This document shows positions 23,401 through 35,372 of a stretch of 64,000 nucleotides of DNA, one piece after another. Under the pieces are notes generated by a model. That model was not told the DNA's origin. It made no database searches and saw only the letters and a program-made list of their open reading frames with translations. The DNA is taken from NCBI RefSeq assembly GCF_000281045.1, contig NW_008246082.1, positions 418,448-482,447 of the forward strand, read 5' to 3'. This stretch comes from Saprolegnia diclina VS20. Lineage: Eukaryota > Oomycota > Saprolegniomycetes > Saprolegniales > Saprolegniaceae. Within the stretch, counting starts at the first letter, position 1. Each line of letters begins with the position of its first letter. The translations under genes and the position numbers were made by a program.

Positions 23401-24389
23401 GACGTTGTCGTGGACCATGTGGTACAGCACTTGGAGGCAGTCGACCAAGACCGCACTGTCGACGCCGTGCCTACAACGTGCGACTTGATACCTTGATACA
23501 TTTTAGACACTAGACAAACCCTTCGAGTTCGAGGTCGACGATCTGGAACAAGCGAGCAAACCCGTCCTCAAAGGCGAGGAATTGCTGGATATGACGCTGG
23601 GCCATCGGGCTTTGGTTCGTAACGAGGTGCAGCAGAATCTAGTCGGTCGGATGAGTCGCCACGATGCATAAAGAGTATTTACTTGGATGGCCGTGTCCCG
23701 AATGTGTTCACGCTTGTCCTCGACGACGTCGAGCAGCAGCCGCAGCCTACGACGCCATGAAGACGGTCCTAGAGGCTAAGGATAAGCGTACCCTTCGTGG
23801 CAGTCGAGGATGTGGGACGCAAAGCTCTGAACGTCGCCGTCTTGGACGCGCTTGATGAGCTGCACGGTCGGGCCTCGAATCCACGGCGACGGATCGGTCA
23901 TGAGGTTGAGGATCTCGCGCAGCGCATTCGGCTCTGCGTCGACACGCCTGTTAGTTGCGAAGGGACCCGAGACGTCGTACCGTTGAGAAGCAGCGTCGCA
24001 TTGGCCGGTCGCATGGTCATGAGCGCCTGCATGAGCTCGAGCATCGCCTCCATGAGCTCCGTGTCGCGAGGGTCCGTCACGAGCGCGTTGAGCAACACGG
24101 GCAGCAATAGCGCGTGGTACTCGTCGAGGATCTCGGCCGTGTCCCAGAGCGCTTGAAGCTTGGTCAGTGACGCCTTGCGCTCCGCGAGCAACATGGCGTA
24201 CTGGAAGCCCTCGATCGCGGTCGTGACGTCGGCCTTGGCCACGTGGCGCCGGCCCGAGGTCGGCGGCGTCGAGATGCGGGGCGGCGTCACGAGGCCCGTC
24301 AGCTCCGGCGGGCGCTTGGGCTCGGCGTCGTGGCGCGGTGGCAGGCCGTCCAGCGACGACTGCACAAACTTCTTCATGAGGTGCTGCAT
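20466..24389 (-). CDS. General vesicular transport factor p115/Uso1
   Basis: A long minus-strand gene with many short introns, encoding the golgin that tethers COPII/COPI vesicles to the cis-Golgi under Rab1. The armadillo-like head starts MQHLMKKFVQSSLDGLPPRH and includes ADVTTAIEGFQYAMLLAERK, NALVTDPRDTELMEAMLELM and LFPLLLTAPLAVDD. It continues through FLNLVTDRVGLQRLTDCFTQ and GTLFKHIAGIYQLD. A coiled-coil tail begins at AYQDLIRMQDAQLTELRREL and continues through LEARAQ/LERQCAEKDDELAAQQ-type heptads to the acidic end (GDLLLLLGSL...VETELGPAGVEKALRLSEKR). Head plus coiled coil plus short acidic tail is the p115 architecture. The start is 135 bp from the divergent Dim1 start. Several internal exon edges were not fixed. 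Confidence 0.9.
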
Positions 24390-25713
<1,324 letters not shown>

Positions 25714-25759
25714 CCACAACAATAGAGACCAACTTTGTCCATTCTAGTACCTGGACTAG

Positions 25760-26483
25760 CTAGCTCCAAATGGACGCGACCGCCGACTCGACGATGCCTT
25801 GAGCCAGTGCTTGGATCTCCTAGGACATGGGTCGTGAAGGATCCAAAGACGACGAGAGAACGTGGATGATGTACATGGTCGCTGGTCGTGGCCGCCAAAT
25901 CGCGGAGGACGCCGAGGGCGTCGTGCTTGAGGAGCACCTTGCAGACGACCGACGTCTTGCTCACGTCGCGCGTGTCGGGCGATTTGAAGTAGCGTAGGAG
26001 CTCGTCGATGGTGGCGAGGGGTTGGCGTAGCGCGGTCGCGTTCGGGCCCTCACGCCGCACAAGCTCTAACATTTCCATCCTACGTCTGCGCATCATGACG
26101 CTAGGAGCTACCGAGGATGGCCTTGACTTCGCACGCGCCGTCGCCATCGAGATCGGCCGCCGGAACCGCGTCGGCATGGTCCAGTCGATGCACGCTCGTG
26201 GCCTTGCCTACGCGAGTCCTCTCTTTCCTGCTCGCAGAGTCAAGTTGAACGTACGCACGGCGTCGATCTCGCGGTCGATTTCGCGCAGCGAGCAGCGGTG
26301 CTGGAGCGAATCGAGGTCGTCCAAGAGCGTGTGCGTGCTGCAGCCAGGCGGGTTGGGGTCGTGCGGACGCAGCACAACGAGCCACGTCAGCGTCGTCGCC
26401 ACGACAAGGAGGCCCGCGCAGAGGACGCCCACGACGTGCGTCGCCGGCACGTCGGCCAGCGCCGCCTCCAACATCGCTTCCAT
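25760..26483 (-). CDS. Small single-pass membrane protein, unknown
   Basis: A minus-strand gene of about four exons. It begins MEAMLEAALADVPATHVVGV, followed by one strong TM helix (LCAGLLVVATTLTWLVVL) and a charged helical part (LLDDLDSLQHRCSLREIDRE). Later exons read LDHADAVPAADLDGDGACEV, then RMEMLELVRREGPNATALRQ, TIDELLRYFKSPDTRDVSKT and VCKVLLKHDALGVLRDLAAT. A likely last exon ends IQALAQGIVESAVASIWS. No family was recognised. The order of TM helix then short coiled coil is like the C-terminus of the VASt protein encoded just upstream on the same strand (118 bp away), so it could be a partial duplicate of that tail, but the sequences are not clearly homologous. It ends 46 bp from the convergent Dim1 gene. 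Confidence 0.62.
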
Positions 26484-26600
26484 CGGATCGACTGTTTCAG
26501 AACGATAGTAGATTCAGCTAGTTCGATAAACCTAGCCCTTGGGCCATACCAACAAACCAAGTACGAGGTTATGTAGACAGTGTCAAGTCTCTAGAGATCA

Positions 26601-29389
26601 CTAGTGGCGGACGACGGCCTCGAGCGCGCGAAGGACGCTGTGCACCTACGCCGACTGTCACCACATTTGCCATAAACCAAGTGTCGACTACCAGCTCGGT
26701 GGGGCACGTCGCACTGGCTTGCGCGACCAGCGTCTCTTCCAGCGTGTCGAGCCGGCTATGCAGCCGCAGTAGCGAGGTGTGTACGGCGCGGAGGCAGTAG
26801 AGCGTGTAGAGCACGAGAAGCCCGAGTACAATCATTGGGAGCGGCGAGGCCCTCGGCGATGCGACCTGCGTCGGTGCGGCTTTCTCCACCGGCGCCATCT
26901 CCTCTGCCGCCACGCAACTCGTGCTACGACTTGTGCTAGAGTTGCTGTCTGTCGGCTAGCCAATTTGGCACGTGAGGGTGCGCGGTGGAGTTGACGTGGG
27001 AGCAAGTACGTACCATGTCCGACGTGGGCGAGGCCACGGGCGGAGCAGTCGAGCCGGACGCGGCTTGTCGTAGCGCCGTATTGCCATGGCTGGCCCTATT
27101 TTTTGAGAAAAATAGTCGAAAATGCGTGCGAACGCAGGATCGAACCAGGTCTCGAACGCTTCCTTCGACTCGGAAATGGTCGACGAGACGATTTGAGACT
27201 TGAACCACGTCGACTTGAGAAAGTGGATCACGAGGCCCACTTGAGCGTGCGTGAACTTCTTGCCGTCCCGCGTAAAGACCCAGCGCGTCTCAATCTCAAA
27301 GTAATCTGAAAACGGAATTTTGTTCATGCGCAGCACGTCGGCGATAATGAGGCGGCTCCAGCTCTTCCCGTCCCCTAGTCGCCGTGCGTCTAGTATACCG
27401 TTCAGAGGCAGCGAGCGTACCTTGATGGCGGTACAGCTGGTGGCGCACGCACTCGGCGTACGGGGGCAGTCCCGGGAAGGACACTTTGGGCGGGTGCTTG
27501 GACTCGACGCGGCGGTAGTGCGTAAACGTCTCGGTCGAGATCTTGAAGCCCGACGTAACCTCTTTCGGTGTGTCGGACGTCAAGAGCTGCCACCCTAATT
27601 TGAAGATTGGGAAAAGTATCAGGGTATCAAGCGGCGTACCGCCAACGCTGATATCAATGTCTTTGGTCGACACCATCACGTTGGAGTAAAACGTTTGGCC
27701 GAGACCGTTGGCGAAGAGCGTGTCAAAGACGTCATGGACGTTGCCTGGCATTTCGCAGTCGAGAACGCCTGTCATGCCCACTAAACAAAAAGAAATAAAA
27801 AGAAATAAAAAACAAATCGGCGAGGATCGAAGTGCGTACAAAGGGCTTCGTCGGGGGCGAGCGGTACGAAATCGTCGTCGTCGCCGTTCTTGGGGCTCGT
27901 CACGTTGCTACAGAGCGTTCGTATTCGAGCGGATACAAACTGGCAAGTGACGCACCTTGGCTTCTTTGTGAGCTTCATCGACTTGCGGCGCTGGGATGCC
28001 ATCTCCTTGAGCGCTTCCGGACTCACATCGCTGTCTACAGTACAAAATAGAGTGCCATCGTCATCGCATGTACGGCGGCGAACCCCGGCTCTGTTGCTGG
28101 CGGTGGGCCAAAATGAGCTGGTCGAGACGCACAAAGCACATGTCCCTACGAGACGCTTACGTCCAAACTAAACACGATAGGGTAGCGTACCGGAGGCCGT
28201 TGAACTCGGCAAAGAACCATGTTTTGTCCTTGGTTTTGAGCTGGAGGGCATTGATAAAGTAGAATTCGGGTTTGACGACGGCCGTAATGTCGGAATACGA
28301 GATCAAAATCGGTGTTTCCGACGACCGATAAGCCTAGTGCATAACTTTAATAGCAGTCGCCAGTCACTGACGTTGTACCGCAAACGCCACGTAGTCGCGC
28401 GTCAAGAACAAGTGCCCGTAGAAAGGCCGAATCTCGGGAAAGTAGCAGCACGTAAAGATAACGACTGGCGACTAAATAATACCAACACATTCTGGCTTCC
28501 GCAAGCGCCGAATATCAAGGTATCAAGAACCTGCGCGTCGGGCAACTCAAACTTGGCGAGAAAGTCCGACTGCGTCATGGGCGATAGGCCGTTCCACGTC
28601 GCGTGGGGCGTCTGCGCCTGCGCTTGAAACTCGCGAATGCGCACGCAGCAGCAGTCACAGACGCGAAATTCGCCCTTGTGCGTCTACAGCCACGATGAGT
28701 CGTCGTCGTCACGGTGTGTATAAAGAGCAACGAGCGCTTCAAAGGGCACGACCGACGTCTTGGACGAGCACGCTTGGCAGAACGTACCGCCGCAGTTGCG
28801 GCAGTGGTGGCGGCTCTTCCCGAGGAGCGTACCGACCTCCTCTATGCACATGCCATCGATACTACGACACTCGATGTTGAAGCCGCACCTTTGCAGTTTT
28901 CGCAGATCGTGAGGTTGGCAAAGGCAGGCGGCAGCAGCGGTGGGCTAAAGAAGACGCTCGTGCCAACGTTGCCATGCAGCCTATCGCGACGAAAAGTTGC
29001 GTGTGCGACCATGGCGGCGGTGGCTCGTAGTAGTACCCGATATCGGCCGACGCCTTGCGCTCGCTGGGTGTGGTCGGGAGCGGTGGCCCGGCCGGGCGCG
29101 CGATCGCCATGATAGAAGCGGCAAGGTTGTTGATGCTCGTCTTCATCGCAGGCGGCATGGTTGCAATCGGTGGCGGCGATGATCGTGGCCCGATCTCGGG
29201 CGACGACGACGACCGGGGCATGCTCTCGTGCTTGGGCGAGCCACTGTGGCCTTCCGAGTCCGAGACTGCATGGACGTCCTCGTCGTTCTCGTCGTTCTCC
29301 GAGTCGTCGTCGTCGAAGCTCGCGTTGTGGTCCTCGCTGTGCATGAGCGTGCGCTCGTCGGCTTGCGGTAGACGCTTCGGGACCTCCAT
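26601..29389 (-). CDS. FYVE-GRAM-VASt membrane-anchored lipid-transfer protein
   Basis: A minus-strand gene with about a dozen short introns. After an acidic Ser-rich start (MEVPKRLPQADERTLMHSED) comes a FYVE-type zinc finger: CENC, then KSRHHCRNCGGTFCQACSSK and EFRVCDCCCVRI. It is joined across an intron at about 28868-28913. Next is a GRAM domain (FYGHLFLTRDYVAFA, SETPILISYSDITAVVKPEF, ALQLKTKDKTWFFAEFNGLR). A linker leads to the VASt domain (LDCEMPGNVHDVFDTLFANG, YSNVMVSTKDIDI, FEIETRWVFTRDGKKFTHAQ). An intron spliced TG|C carries the frame into a C-terminal TM anchor (PLPMIVLGLLVLYTLYCLRA) and a short coiled coil. GRAM-VASt-TM proteins (Lam/Aster family) move sterols at membrane contact sites; FYVE adds PI3P binding. 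The classic N-terminal WxxD of FYVE was not seen. Confidence 0.88.
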
Positions 29390-29814
29390 TACTGCAGCTT
29401 CTCCCAATGCGAAAATGCAGCCTTGAAGTTGCCGTTGGACTCGCGTGGCATTCTATTACTTGGTGTTTGTATGCAATATAAAACGAACGCGAATGATCAG
29501 GTTAAAATCGTGGCGGCTTGACACAGAGACACGATGGACCCATGCTTGCGCGACCCCAAGGGCGGCAGCAATCATCGACGTCCTCCATCGTCGTCGCCAT
29601 GTCCGAGAAGCGCCATGGACGGCGATCGAGGTGCGTTAACAGATGAGAGTGCTTGCATGCAGCTGCCGGTTGGATCTTCTTTCTGGCTTCTTGGGAAGTA
29701 CCCGTCGAGAGTAGTCGTCGTGGTACCTGCGATCAAAATGAAGCGGTCTCTACGGTGCATATATATGTATCTCGGGTCTACGTCTACGTCTACTAGCGTG
29801 CGGCGAAGGATGCT
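29390..29814. promoter_or_regulatory. Intergenic, upstream of the FYVE gene
   Basis: TTTGTATGCAATATAAAACG at 29466-29485 lies about 80 bp upstream of the minus-strand FYVE start and matches the recurrent GCATTTTATT/TGTATGCAA element. The rest (29500-29814) shows no supported gene and should contain the 3' end of the DUF4460 gene. Confidence 0.4.
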
Positions 29815-30798
29815 CTACTCGTCCTTCTTGGCCGCCGCCTCCTTTTCGGCAGCCTCCTCGGCGAGCTGCTGCTCCATGAGGTCCTTGACCTTGGCGTCGG
29901 CCGTGAGCGCGTGCATGAGAATGCGCTGGACGATCATCGCCGAGCCGACGTCGAGACCGGCCGAGAGCTCGGCAAAGTCGCGCTCGCCTTCCCAGATCTG
30001 GTGCGTCGCGTCCACAATCTTGTAGCCGCCACGGCGCTCGAGCTCGTTGAGGCCGTTGATGTGGCCGTCTTCGCCGTCTTCCTTGGTGTACAGGTCGTAG
30101 ATCTCGGCGTACTCTTCGTGGTGCGCCATGTACGGCACCGCGGCGACGATCTCAAAGATATCGTTGAGCTCTTCCAGTACACGCTCGATGGACGTGTCGT
30201 TCTCCGGCGTCGAGCGCGGCGTCTCGACAAAGGCCGGCGCGACCGGCTCGGGCGCAGGCTTGGCGACCGGCGCGTCCGTGTCGTACTGTTCGTTCGAGTT
30301 GACCTTATGGTCCGTCGTGAGGCCCCAGCTGCCCTTACTCCACTCAAACACGCGCGGCCAGCCGCACTCTTCAAAGAACGACCCGAGCTGCGTCTCCATG
30401 AGCGTCACGCACGAGCCGCCGGTCGTCTTGAGGTTGAGTGTCACCTTCTTAAACTCACCCGAGACGGGCGTCGTGAGGTAGAAGGGCAGGCTGAGCTTCT
30501 TCGCCGGCGGGAACTCACCGCTCGTGTTCTCAACCGCATCCAGAATGCCCATGAGCTCCTTGTACGACTCGGTGTTGGAATGCTGCTCGGCGGGAAACTG
30601 GCCAAACAAGTCGGGGTGCGTACGCATGTACAGCTTGCGCAAGGTTTCCTTGAGCGGCGGGATGCGCTCGGCCTTCTTCTTGCTGTCGCGGAGGGCCTTG
30701 CGGCGCATGGCGCGCTCGCTCATCTTGGCCATGCCCCGGATCGGCATGGCCGGGGCGACAAACGTGGTCAGGCGCTGGAGCAACGACGACATCGACAT
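29815..30798 (-). CDS. Mitochondrial DUF4460 (TCAIM-like) protein
   Basis: An intronless 327-residue protein. The N-terminus MSMSSLLQRLTTFVAPAMPI is Arg/Ser/Leu-rich without acidic residues, a likely mitochondrial presequence. Residues about 50-140 (ETLRKLYMRTHPDLFGQFPA...NTESYKELMGILD) match the DUF4460 domain of T-cell activation inhibitor, mitochondrial (TCAIM). It has a J-domain-like helix pair with HPD, the motif that stimulates Hsp70 in DnaJ proteins. A beta-rich segment (LPFYLTTPVSGEFKKVTLNL) and an Ala/Lys/Glu-rich helical C-terminus follow. It is probably a matrix protein, and a role with mitochondrial Hsp70 is inference from HPD. A CATCCGGATA motif sits about 45 bp upstream of the start. 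The long plus-strand ORF across it is a shadow. Confidence 0.85.
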   Translation of the reverse strand: MSMSSLLQRLTTFVAPAMPIRGMAKMSERAMRRKALRDSKKKAERIPPLKETLRKLYMRTHPDLFGQFPAEQHSNTESYKELMGILDAVENTSGEFPPAKKLSLPFYLTTPVSGEFKKVTLNLKTTGGSCVTLMETQLGSFFEECGWPRVFEWSKGSWGLTTDHKVNSNEQYDTDAPVAKPAPEPVAPAFVETPRSTPENDTSIERVLEELNDIFEIVAAVPYMAHHEEYAEIYDLYTKEDGEDGHINGLNELERRGGYKIVDATHQIWEGERDFAELSAGLDVGSAMIVQRILMHALTADAKVKDLMEQQLAEEAAEKEAAAKKDE

Positions 30799-30840
30799 GG
30801 TTGGATCGCTTGCAATTTGCTTGGATGGCCAGTCAACGAC

Positions 30841-31293
30841 TCATCCGGATACGCCCTGAAACTCAATGCCAAAGTCCGTTGAGTTGAGCTTTCGGATACG
30901 CCGTCGAGCGGACGTGCCAATCGGCAACCTCGGAATTTTGGCATTGGATTCGGCGATAAAAAAACATCGACTAACGAAACGAGCGACTAAAGTTGACGTC
31001 GCCACGTCGGCGGTGCCCACTGCTGACGACCGCCTTTGTGCGCGTGCCGCCTCTATGCAAACAAGTACGATCGAGCAGTTTAGTACACTGTAGTTGTCCC
31101 AAGCGACTAGAACAATGAGGTCAGCGTCGTCAGCCTCAATGTTTCTTCGACTATTCCAGAAGTACAGGCAGGCGTCCAGAGCCGCGAACCCCAGACGCCA
31201 GTCGCGGGCACAGAGCCAAGCCACTTGCATTTGGCTCGCGAAGTAATCGCCTTTCAAAGGCGCGACACGACTTGCGTCGACGAAACCGTACAA
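30841..31293 (-). other. Unexplained ORF, possibly a gene remnant
   Basis: A 150-codon minus-strand ORF (MYGFVDASRVAPLKGDYFAS...) contains a protein-like stretch, VAWLCARDWRLGFAALDACL and ADDADLIVLVAWDNY, but its end overlaps the promoter motif of the DUF4460 gene. No domain was recognised and codon usage is unlike the neighbours. It may be a decayed gene. The adjacent 31300-31640 stretch, with a run of nine C at about 31391, shows nothing else. Confidence 0.25.
30842..30851. promoter_or_regulatory. CATCCGGATA motif upstream of DUF4460 gene
   Basis: This copy of the recurrent motif is about 45 bp before the minus-strand ATG. A partial copy, TTCGGATACG, follows at 30891-30900. Both are followed by the same ACGCC/ACGCCG string. 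Confidence 0.4.
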
Positions 31294-31756
31294 CTGCGAC
31301 GTGAGCCCTTCTTTACCTACCCGCGCTGTCGCTGGCGACGGAGGGGTTGTCTTCGTCTGTCTTCAAAGAGTCGTCGTCGGTGGCCTGCAGCTGCCCCCCC
31401 CCGCGGTGTCACGAACCTGTACCGTTTGGGGACCAATCAGTGCAGTTGGCGCAACCGCGAGGCCCGGCGGCTTCGCCGCCACAAGGGCGCCAAGATGCTA
31501 CACGGGCAGGCGAGGCTAGAAGGTTGGAGGCTGGACAGCAAGAAGACACGATGAAAGTAGTAGAAAGGAGTTGACATTAAGGGGGTCTCCTATTCCTGTT
31601 GTAGGAAGCCTCGAGGCGATATAAAATTAAGAAATAAATAACTAGTCACAATATGTACGGCGAGCTTGAGAGAAGGCATTCGCGTCCATGTCTTCAATAT
31701 TCGCGGGCAACGCGCGTGAGGTTGCCGCAGTGAATCGGTTCGGTTGGATGTCCAGC

Positions 31757-32269
31757 TTAGACACGCACGAGCTTGGTCGAGCGGAACGGCTGGTTGAGCA
31801 GCTCGAGCTTGCGCTTGCCATCGCGCTTGTAGTCGAACGAGCAGTTGTGCATTTCAGGGTACCGGTGGCTGTGGCAAAACGTGTACCCGCACTTGCACGA
31901 GATGGGCGCGAGCGCGAGGCGGCTACGGCACGTCCAGCACTTGCGCTTGTTGGCCTGGTGCGGCGTCGTCGCCTTCTTCGCCTCGACAACAACGCTCGGC
32001 GTCACGACGGGCTCGTTCATGCGCACATGGAGGCGCGGCAGCACCTCGTCGTAGCCGTAGAAAGGTTTGTCGGCGCTCAGGGCGTCGAGCATCCAGCGGT
32101 CGTCACGCTTGGGGTCGACACCGGGCGCCTCCATCGAGCCGACGTCAAGGCGCAGGCCCGTGGCCGCGAGCTCGCGCTTCTTCTCTTCGCCATCCACGTA
32201 GACGCGGAGCACTTCGAAGAGCAGGTCCCTGTCCATCGCCGGGTATATCGGCGGCGGCGGCTGCTTCAT
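31757..32269 (-). CDS. AN1-type zinc finger protein
   Basis: An intronless 170-residue protein. ATG 32269 (MKQPPPPIYPAMDRDLLFEV) is chosen over upstream codons because the preceding frame carries a promoter motif. The N-terminal half is charged, with a helical segment (DLLFEVLRVYVDGEEKKREL), and has no known domain. The C-terminus holds one AN1 finger with the full Cys/His ligand set: CWTC, CKCGYTFC, HSHR and HNC, followed by a basic tail. Plant, animal and yeast AN1 proteins bind ubiquitin or proteasome/Cdc48 and act in stress responses. Here the A20 finger often found with AN1 is absent. Three TATCCGGATA copies lie 70-265 bp upstream. Confidence 0.85.
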   Translation of the reverse strand: MKQPPPPIYPAMDRDLLFEVLRVYVDGEEKKRELAATGLRLDVGSMEAPGVDPKRDDRWMLDALSADKPFYGYDEVLPRLHVRMNEPVVTPSVVVEAKKATTPHQANKRKCWTCRSRLALAPISCKCGYTFCHSHRYPEMHNCSFDYKRDGKRKLELLNQPFRSTKLVRV

Positions 32270-33489
32270 AGTTGAGTCGGCGGGCGTTCTTTGTGTGTGG
32301 GATTTCACAACTGACTGCAAGTTGAAACTAGATCGCAGCATCCGGATAAACCCCGTGAAGTCTCGTATTCGATTTTTCAATTGACTTCCGAACGAAGAAA
32401 GAAGAAAACGCGCGGTCATTGGTGCCGAGCTTGAAGTTACTCACAGAAACGGCCGGCGCGCATTATCCGGATAGCCCCGCGGATTCGCTCCTGCGCGCGT
32501 GACAGATGCCTGGAGAGTGGTATTATCCGGATACGAGTCATTCGGCGCGAACGAAGATGACACGCATCATCGCCTGCTGGCCATCAGTTCGTGGTCGTGC
32601 GGCCCGTGGCCATCGCTTCGGCCATCATCGTGCTTGGTACAGTGCGACACGAACTCAGGTGTGCGTACTTTTCGGGCCCGTTCGCATAGTATGCTAGTTA
32701 GCGCCTTGTGCTCGGCCTCGCCGACGACGCGCCCAAGAAGACACGTCAAACGACGGAAGAGTCGGAGCCCGCAACTGCGCGCTGGCGCCAGCAAGAATGA
32801 AGGTGCGCGAGACATATGCCAAGCGCGAAAATGGTCGACTGCGACGAGGGCTCCTCTCGACAAAGACGACGGCGCTGTTCGTGGCGCGGGACCTTCATCG
32901 ATGCGAATGGACGTACACCCGAACGAAGTGAGTGGCGCGCACGGCGTGGACTTCGCATATACCCCTGTCGCACTGACGCCACCTGTTCCCACATGAACTT
33001 TACAAGGTGCACTTTCCGCCGCCGTGTCGTATCCGGATGACTGGCGTTATCCTGCATTGATTGCGCACCGACCGACGGCTTCGGCGCCGTCGCGATTGCC
33101 GCAGCTCAGCGCCCGTCAACCAGACTCTTCTACTGTACGTATCGGACGCATCATGAGTCCATTAAATCGTCTTGTGGCGTGCAGTATGACGATGGAGAAG
33201 CGTCTTCCTCGACAGCCTCAATGCGGCCATTGTGCTCGGAAAGGGCGCCGCAAAGGGCGCTGATCATGGGGGTTGCAGCGTCCCACCAACATGAAGGCGA
33301 AAACGAACGAAGAAATATTACGAAATATATTCTTTTTTGCATTTTATTTTGTGCGGTTTCCAGAAGGAAAAAGCACCGAAGCTGCCTCGAATAAAATAAA
33401 GTATACAAAACGGAGGTAGTTTGGTCGGCCCGTTCGGAGAAAGAAGAGGCCAGTCCCACACGCCCTCCGTCGTCTTCTGCTGGTAGACC
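32270..33489. promoter_or_regulatory. Divergent intergenic region with four CCGGAT motifs
   Basis: About 1.2 kb between divergent starts of the AN1 gene and the 33490 gene. It has CATCCGGATA (32339-32348), TATCCGGATA (32464-32473 and 32524-32533) and TATCCGGAT (33030-33038), the densest cluster in the window. TTTTTTGCATTTTATTTTG at 33333-33351 is the second recurrent element, about 140 bp before the plus-strand start. ORFs on both strands (for example 32499-32996) lack domains and are not called. Confidence 0.5.
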
Positions 33490-34464
33490 ATGACGACGAC
33501 CGACAGCGCGACCAAGATCGCCGAGGCCCAAGGCCTCTTCGCCCGCGTCGTCAAGGCCGAGATGGACATGCTCCTCGAGACGGACATCCCGCGGGAGGTC
33601 GCGGTCAAGATCCTGCTCCAGCGCATCGTCGAGGAGATGGTCGAGCCCACGGATGCCGAGGTCCGCAAGGTCATGGGACAGTTCCGCATCAACCGCGACG
33701 ATGCGATCCGCGCGCTCATCGTCAAGCAAGAGCTTGGCCGACTCAAGCAGCGCGGCCTCGACTCGCTCGCGGCGATCGAGGAGCTCACGCTCAAAATGCA
33801 GCGACTCCTGCCGCTGGCCCCGGTCGTCGCGCACGACGACAATGACGTGAAAGAAGACATTGATCACGACATGCTCGCGACGGCGCCCGTAGCGTCGCCA
33901 ACCGACGCCGAAAACGAGACGGGCGCCCATCCGTCGCTAGTGTTCCATGCGGTCGACGCGTGCCCGTCGCCGGACAGTGCCCAGCACAAGCGCAAGAAGA
34001 GCCTGTCACCCCGCCCTGTCTCGTCCACTGCCCGCGTCGCTAGCCCCGAGCACGAGACGGAGGCATGTGCATCTCCGTCTTGGCGTGAAGCGTCTCTCTG
34101 CCAACAGATTGGTAACGTGCGCATCTCGTCGACCTCTCCGTCCAAGGAATCCGAGTCGACTGCTGCAGCGATTGTCGACAGCCCGCTCGTCAAGGTATCG
34201 CGAAAGCGTCGCATGCCCACAGACGCAGACGTTGACCACCGGTCGTCGAGCGGGAAAGGTCGTTTCGGCAAGAGCAAAAAGGCGCGGCTCGACGTTGACA
34301 GTAAGCTCAAGGCCCAGGTCGAGAGCAAGCTCAAGGCGCAAGCCGGCGATGCGTTTGTCCTTGTCAAGACACCAACCAAGGCGCTAAAGCGGTCGCGGCC
34401 CAAAGAAGCCGCGACCACCGACGCACCGTACTGCGCCAAGAAGGCCCGATCCGAAGCGTCCTAG
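33490..34464 (+). CDS. Helical N-terminal, basic disordered protein, probably nuclear
   Basis: An intronless 324-residue protein of unknown function. Residues 1-115 form a helical block (AEAQGLFARVVKAEMDMLLE, IPREVAVKILLQRIVEEMVE, DAEVRKVMGQFRINRDDAIR, LEELTLKMQRLL-type). The remainder is low complexity, rich in Ser, Pro and Lys, with several basic clusters that could be nuclear signals (SRKRRMP, GKSKKARLD, ALKRSRPKEA). A Ser/Pro spread (SPRPVSST, SPEHE) suggests phosphorylation. No catalytic motif was seen. The gene ends 101 bp from the convergent type II membrane protein gene. Confidence 0.7.
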   Translation: MTTTDSATKIAEAQGLFARVVKAEMDMLLETDIPREVAVKILLQRIVEEMVEPTDAEVRKVMGQFRINRDDAIRALIVKQELGRLKQRGLDSLAAIEELTLKMQRLLPLAPVVAHDDNDVKEDIDHDMLATAPVASPTDAENETGAHPSLVFHAVDACPSPDSAQHKRKKSLSPRPVSSTARVASPEHETEACASPSWREASLCQQIGNVRISSTSPSKESESTAAAIVDSPLVKVSRKRRMPTDADVDHRSSSGKGRFGKSKKARLDVDSKLKAQVESKLKAQAGDAFVLVKTPTKALKRSRPKEAATTDAPYCAKKARSEAS

Positions 34465-34565
34465 TCGAATAAGGCGTGTCCCTATGTGTTTGCTAACTTT
34501 ATATATATTAAGATACCGTCGTGCTCGACTCTCGACGACAGCTATGACAACATGTACACATACGG

Positions 34566-35372
34566 CTAATGATGTGGCAGCGGCGCCGCCCCCGGCGTCG
34601 TGAGCCGGTGGTAATGGTACGTGTCTTCGAAGCGGATGCGGAGCGGGTTCCGGTCCGTGTGGAGGGACGTGCCGAGGGGTCCGATCTGGACGCCGCGCAC
34701 CTTGTACTCGAGGTAGTTGAGCACATGGAGGATGCTGTCGAAGGGCCGGTCGATTGGGTCCCAATTTGCGCCTTCAAACTGGAACCACGAGTGCTTCTCG
34801 GCGGTGACGCCTGTGAGGAGCGTCTCGAGGAGCGGACCTTGGGGCACCGCGTACTGCGACACGATCGAGGCGTGCGACGAGATGCGCGTGTATGTTGTCG
34901 CGGTGATGTTGCGGAAGAGCTCGTAGTAGGCGCCTTGGTCGTTCTCGACGATCACATGCGCGCCTTTGACGATCTCCATGAGCACCTTGGAGTGTTTGTT
35001 GAGCAGCTGCGTGTACAGCGTCGCGAGGATGATGCGCTCGACGTCGATCGTGGCCACGTTGCGGGCCGGCGCAATGGTCATGTCGACAAGGCCAGTACGA
35101 TCTTCCGTCGGCACATAGTACTCGGCAGTCAGCATCGTGTTCATGAGCGAGTAGAGCGTCGACTCGAGCGTCATGCGCTGGAGCGCCGAGAAGAGAATGA
35201 GCGCGGACGCGACGACAATGGTCGAGAGCAGGTAGAAGAGCAGCTTGAGGCTGCCGTGGTGGTGGTGGTGGCGGCGCCGGCGCGGCTTGGGCGCGGCCTC
35301 TTGCACGGGCGAGACGTCGACCACCAGCGGTGCTACAACGTCGCACGGGCTCGCGTTCGGGCTCGGTGCCAT
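34566..35372 (-). CDS. Type II membrane protein, paralogue A
   Basis: A 268-residue intronless protein. A cytosolic head with a His-rich basic run (PKPRRRRHHHHH) is followed by one signal-anchor helix (LKLLFYLLSTIVVASALILF) and an extracytoplasmic domain of about 200 residues with an NITATT sequon. No known domain was recognised. A paralogue with the same layout lies at 37311-38048; shared blocks include QYAVPQGPLL, SWFQFEGA.WDP, LHVL.YLEY, RGVQ.GPLGTS and PLRI.F. Conservation is strongest in the C-terminal half, so that is probably the functional domain. The plus-strand ORF over it is a shadow. Confidence 0.78.
   Translation of the reverse strand: MAPSPNASPCDVVAPLVVDVSPVQEAAPKPRRRRHHHHHGSLKLLFYLLSTIVVASALILFSALQRMTLESTLYSLMNTMLTAEYYVPTEDRTGLVDMTIAPARNVATIDVERIILATLYTQLLNKHSKVLMEIVKGAHVIVENDQGAYYELFRNITATTYTRISSHASIVSQYAVPQGPLLETLLTGVTAEKHSWFQFEGANWDPIDRPFDSILHVLNYLEYKVRGVQIGPLGTSLHTDRNPLRIRFEDTYHYHRLTTPGAAPLPHH

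Noticed and set aside
31390..31399. Run of nine C as a possible sequencing gap or frameshift
   Set aside because: It is in non-coding sequence, so no frame effect can be judged.
32499..32996. 165-codon plus ORF and matching minus ORF between AN1 and 33490 genes
   Set aside because: Both overlap CCGGAT motifs, lack domains and show no consistent codon bias.
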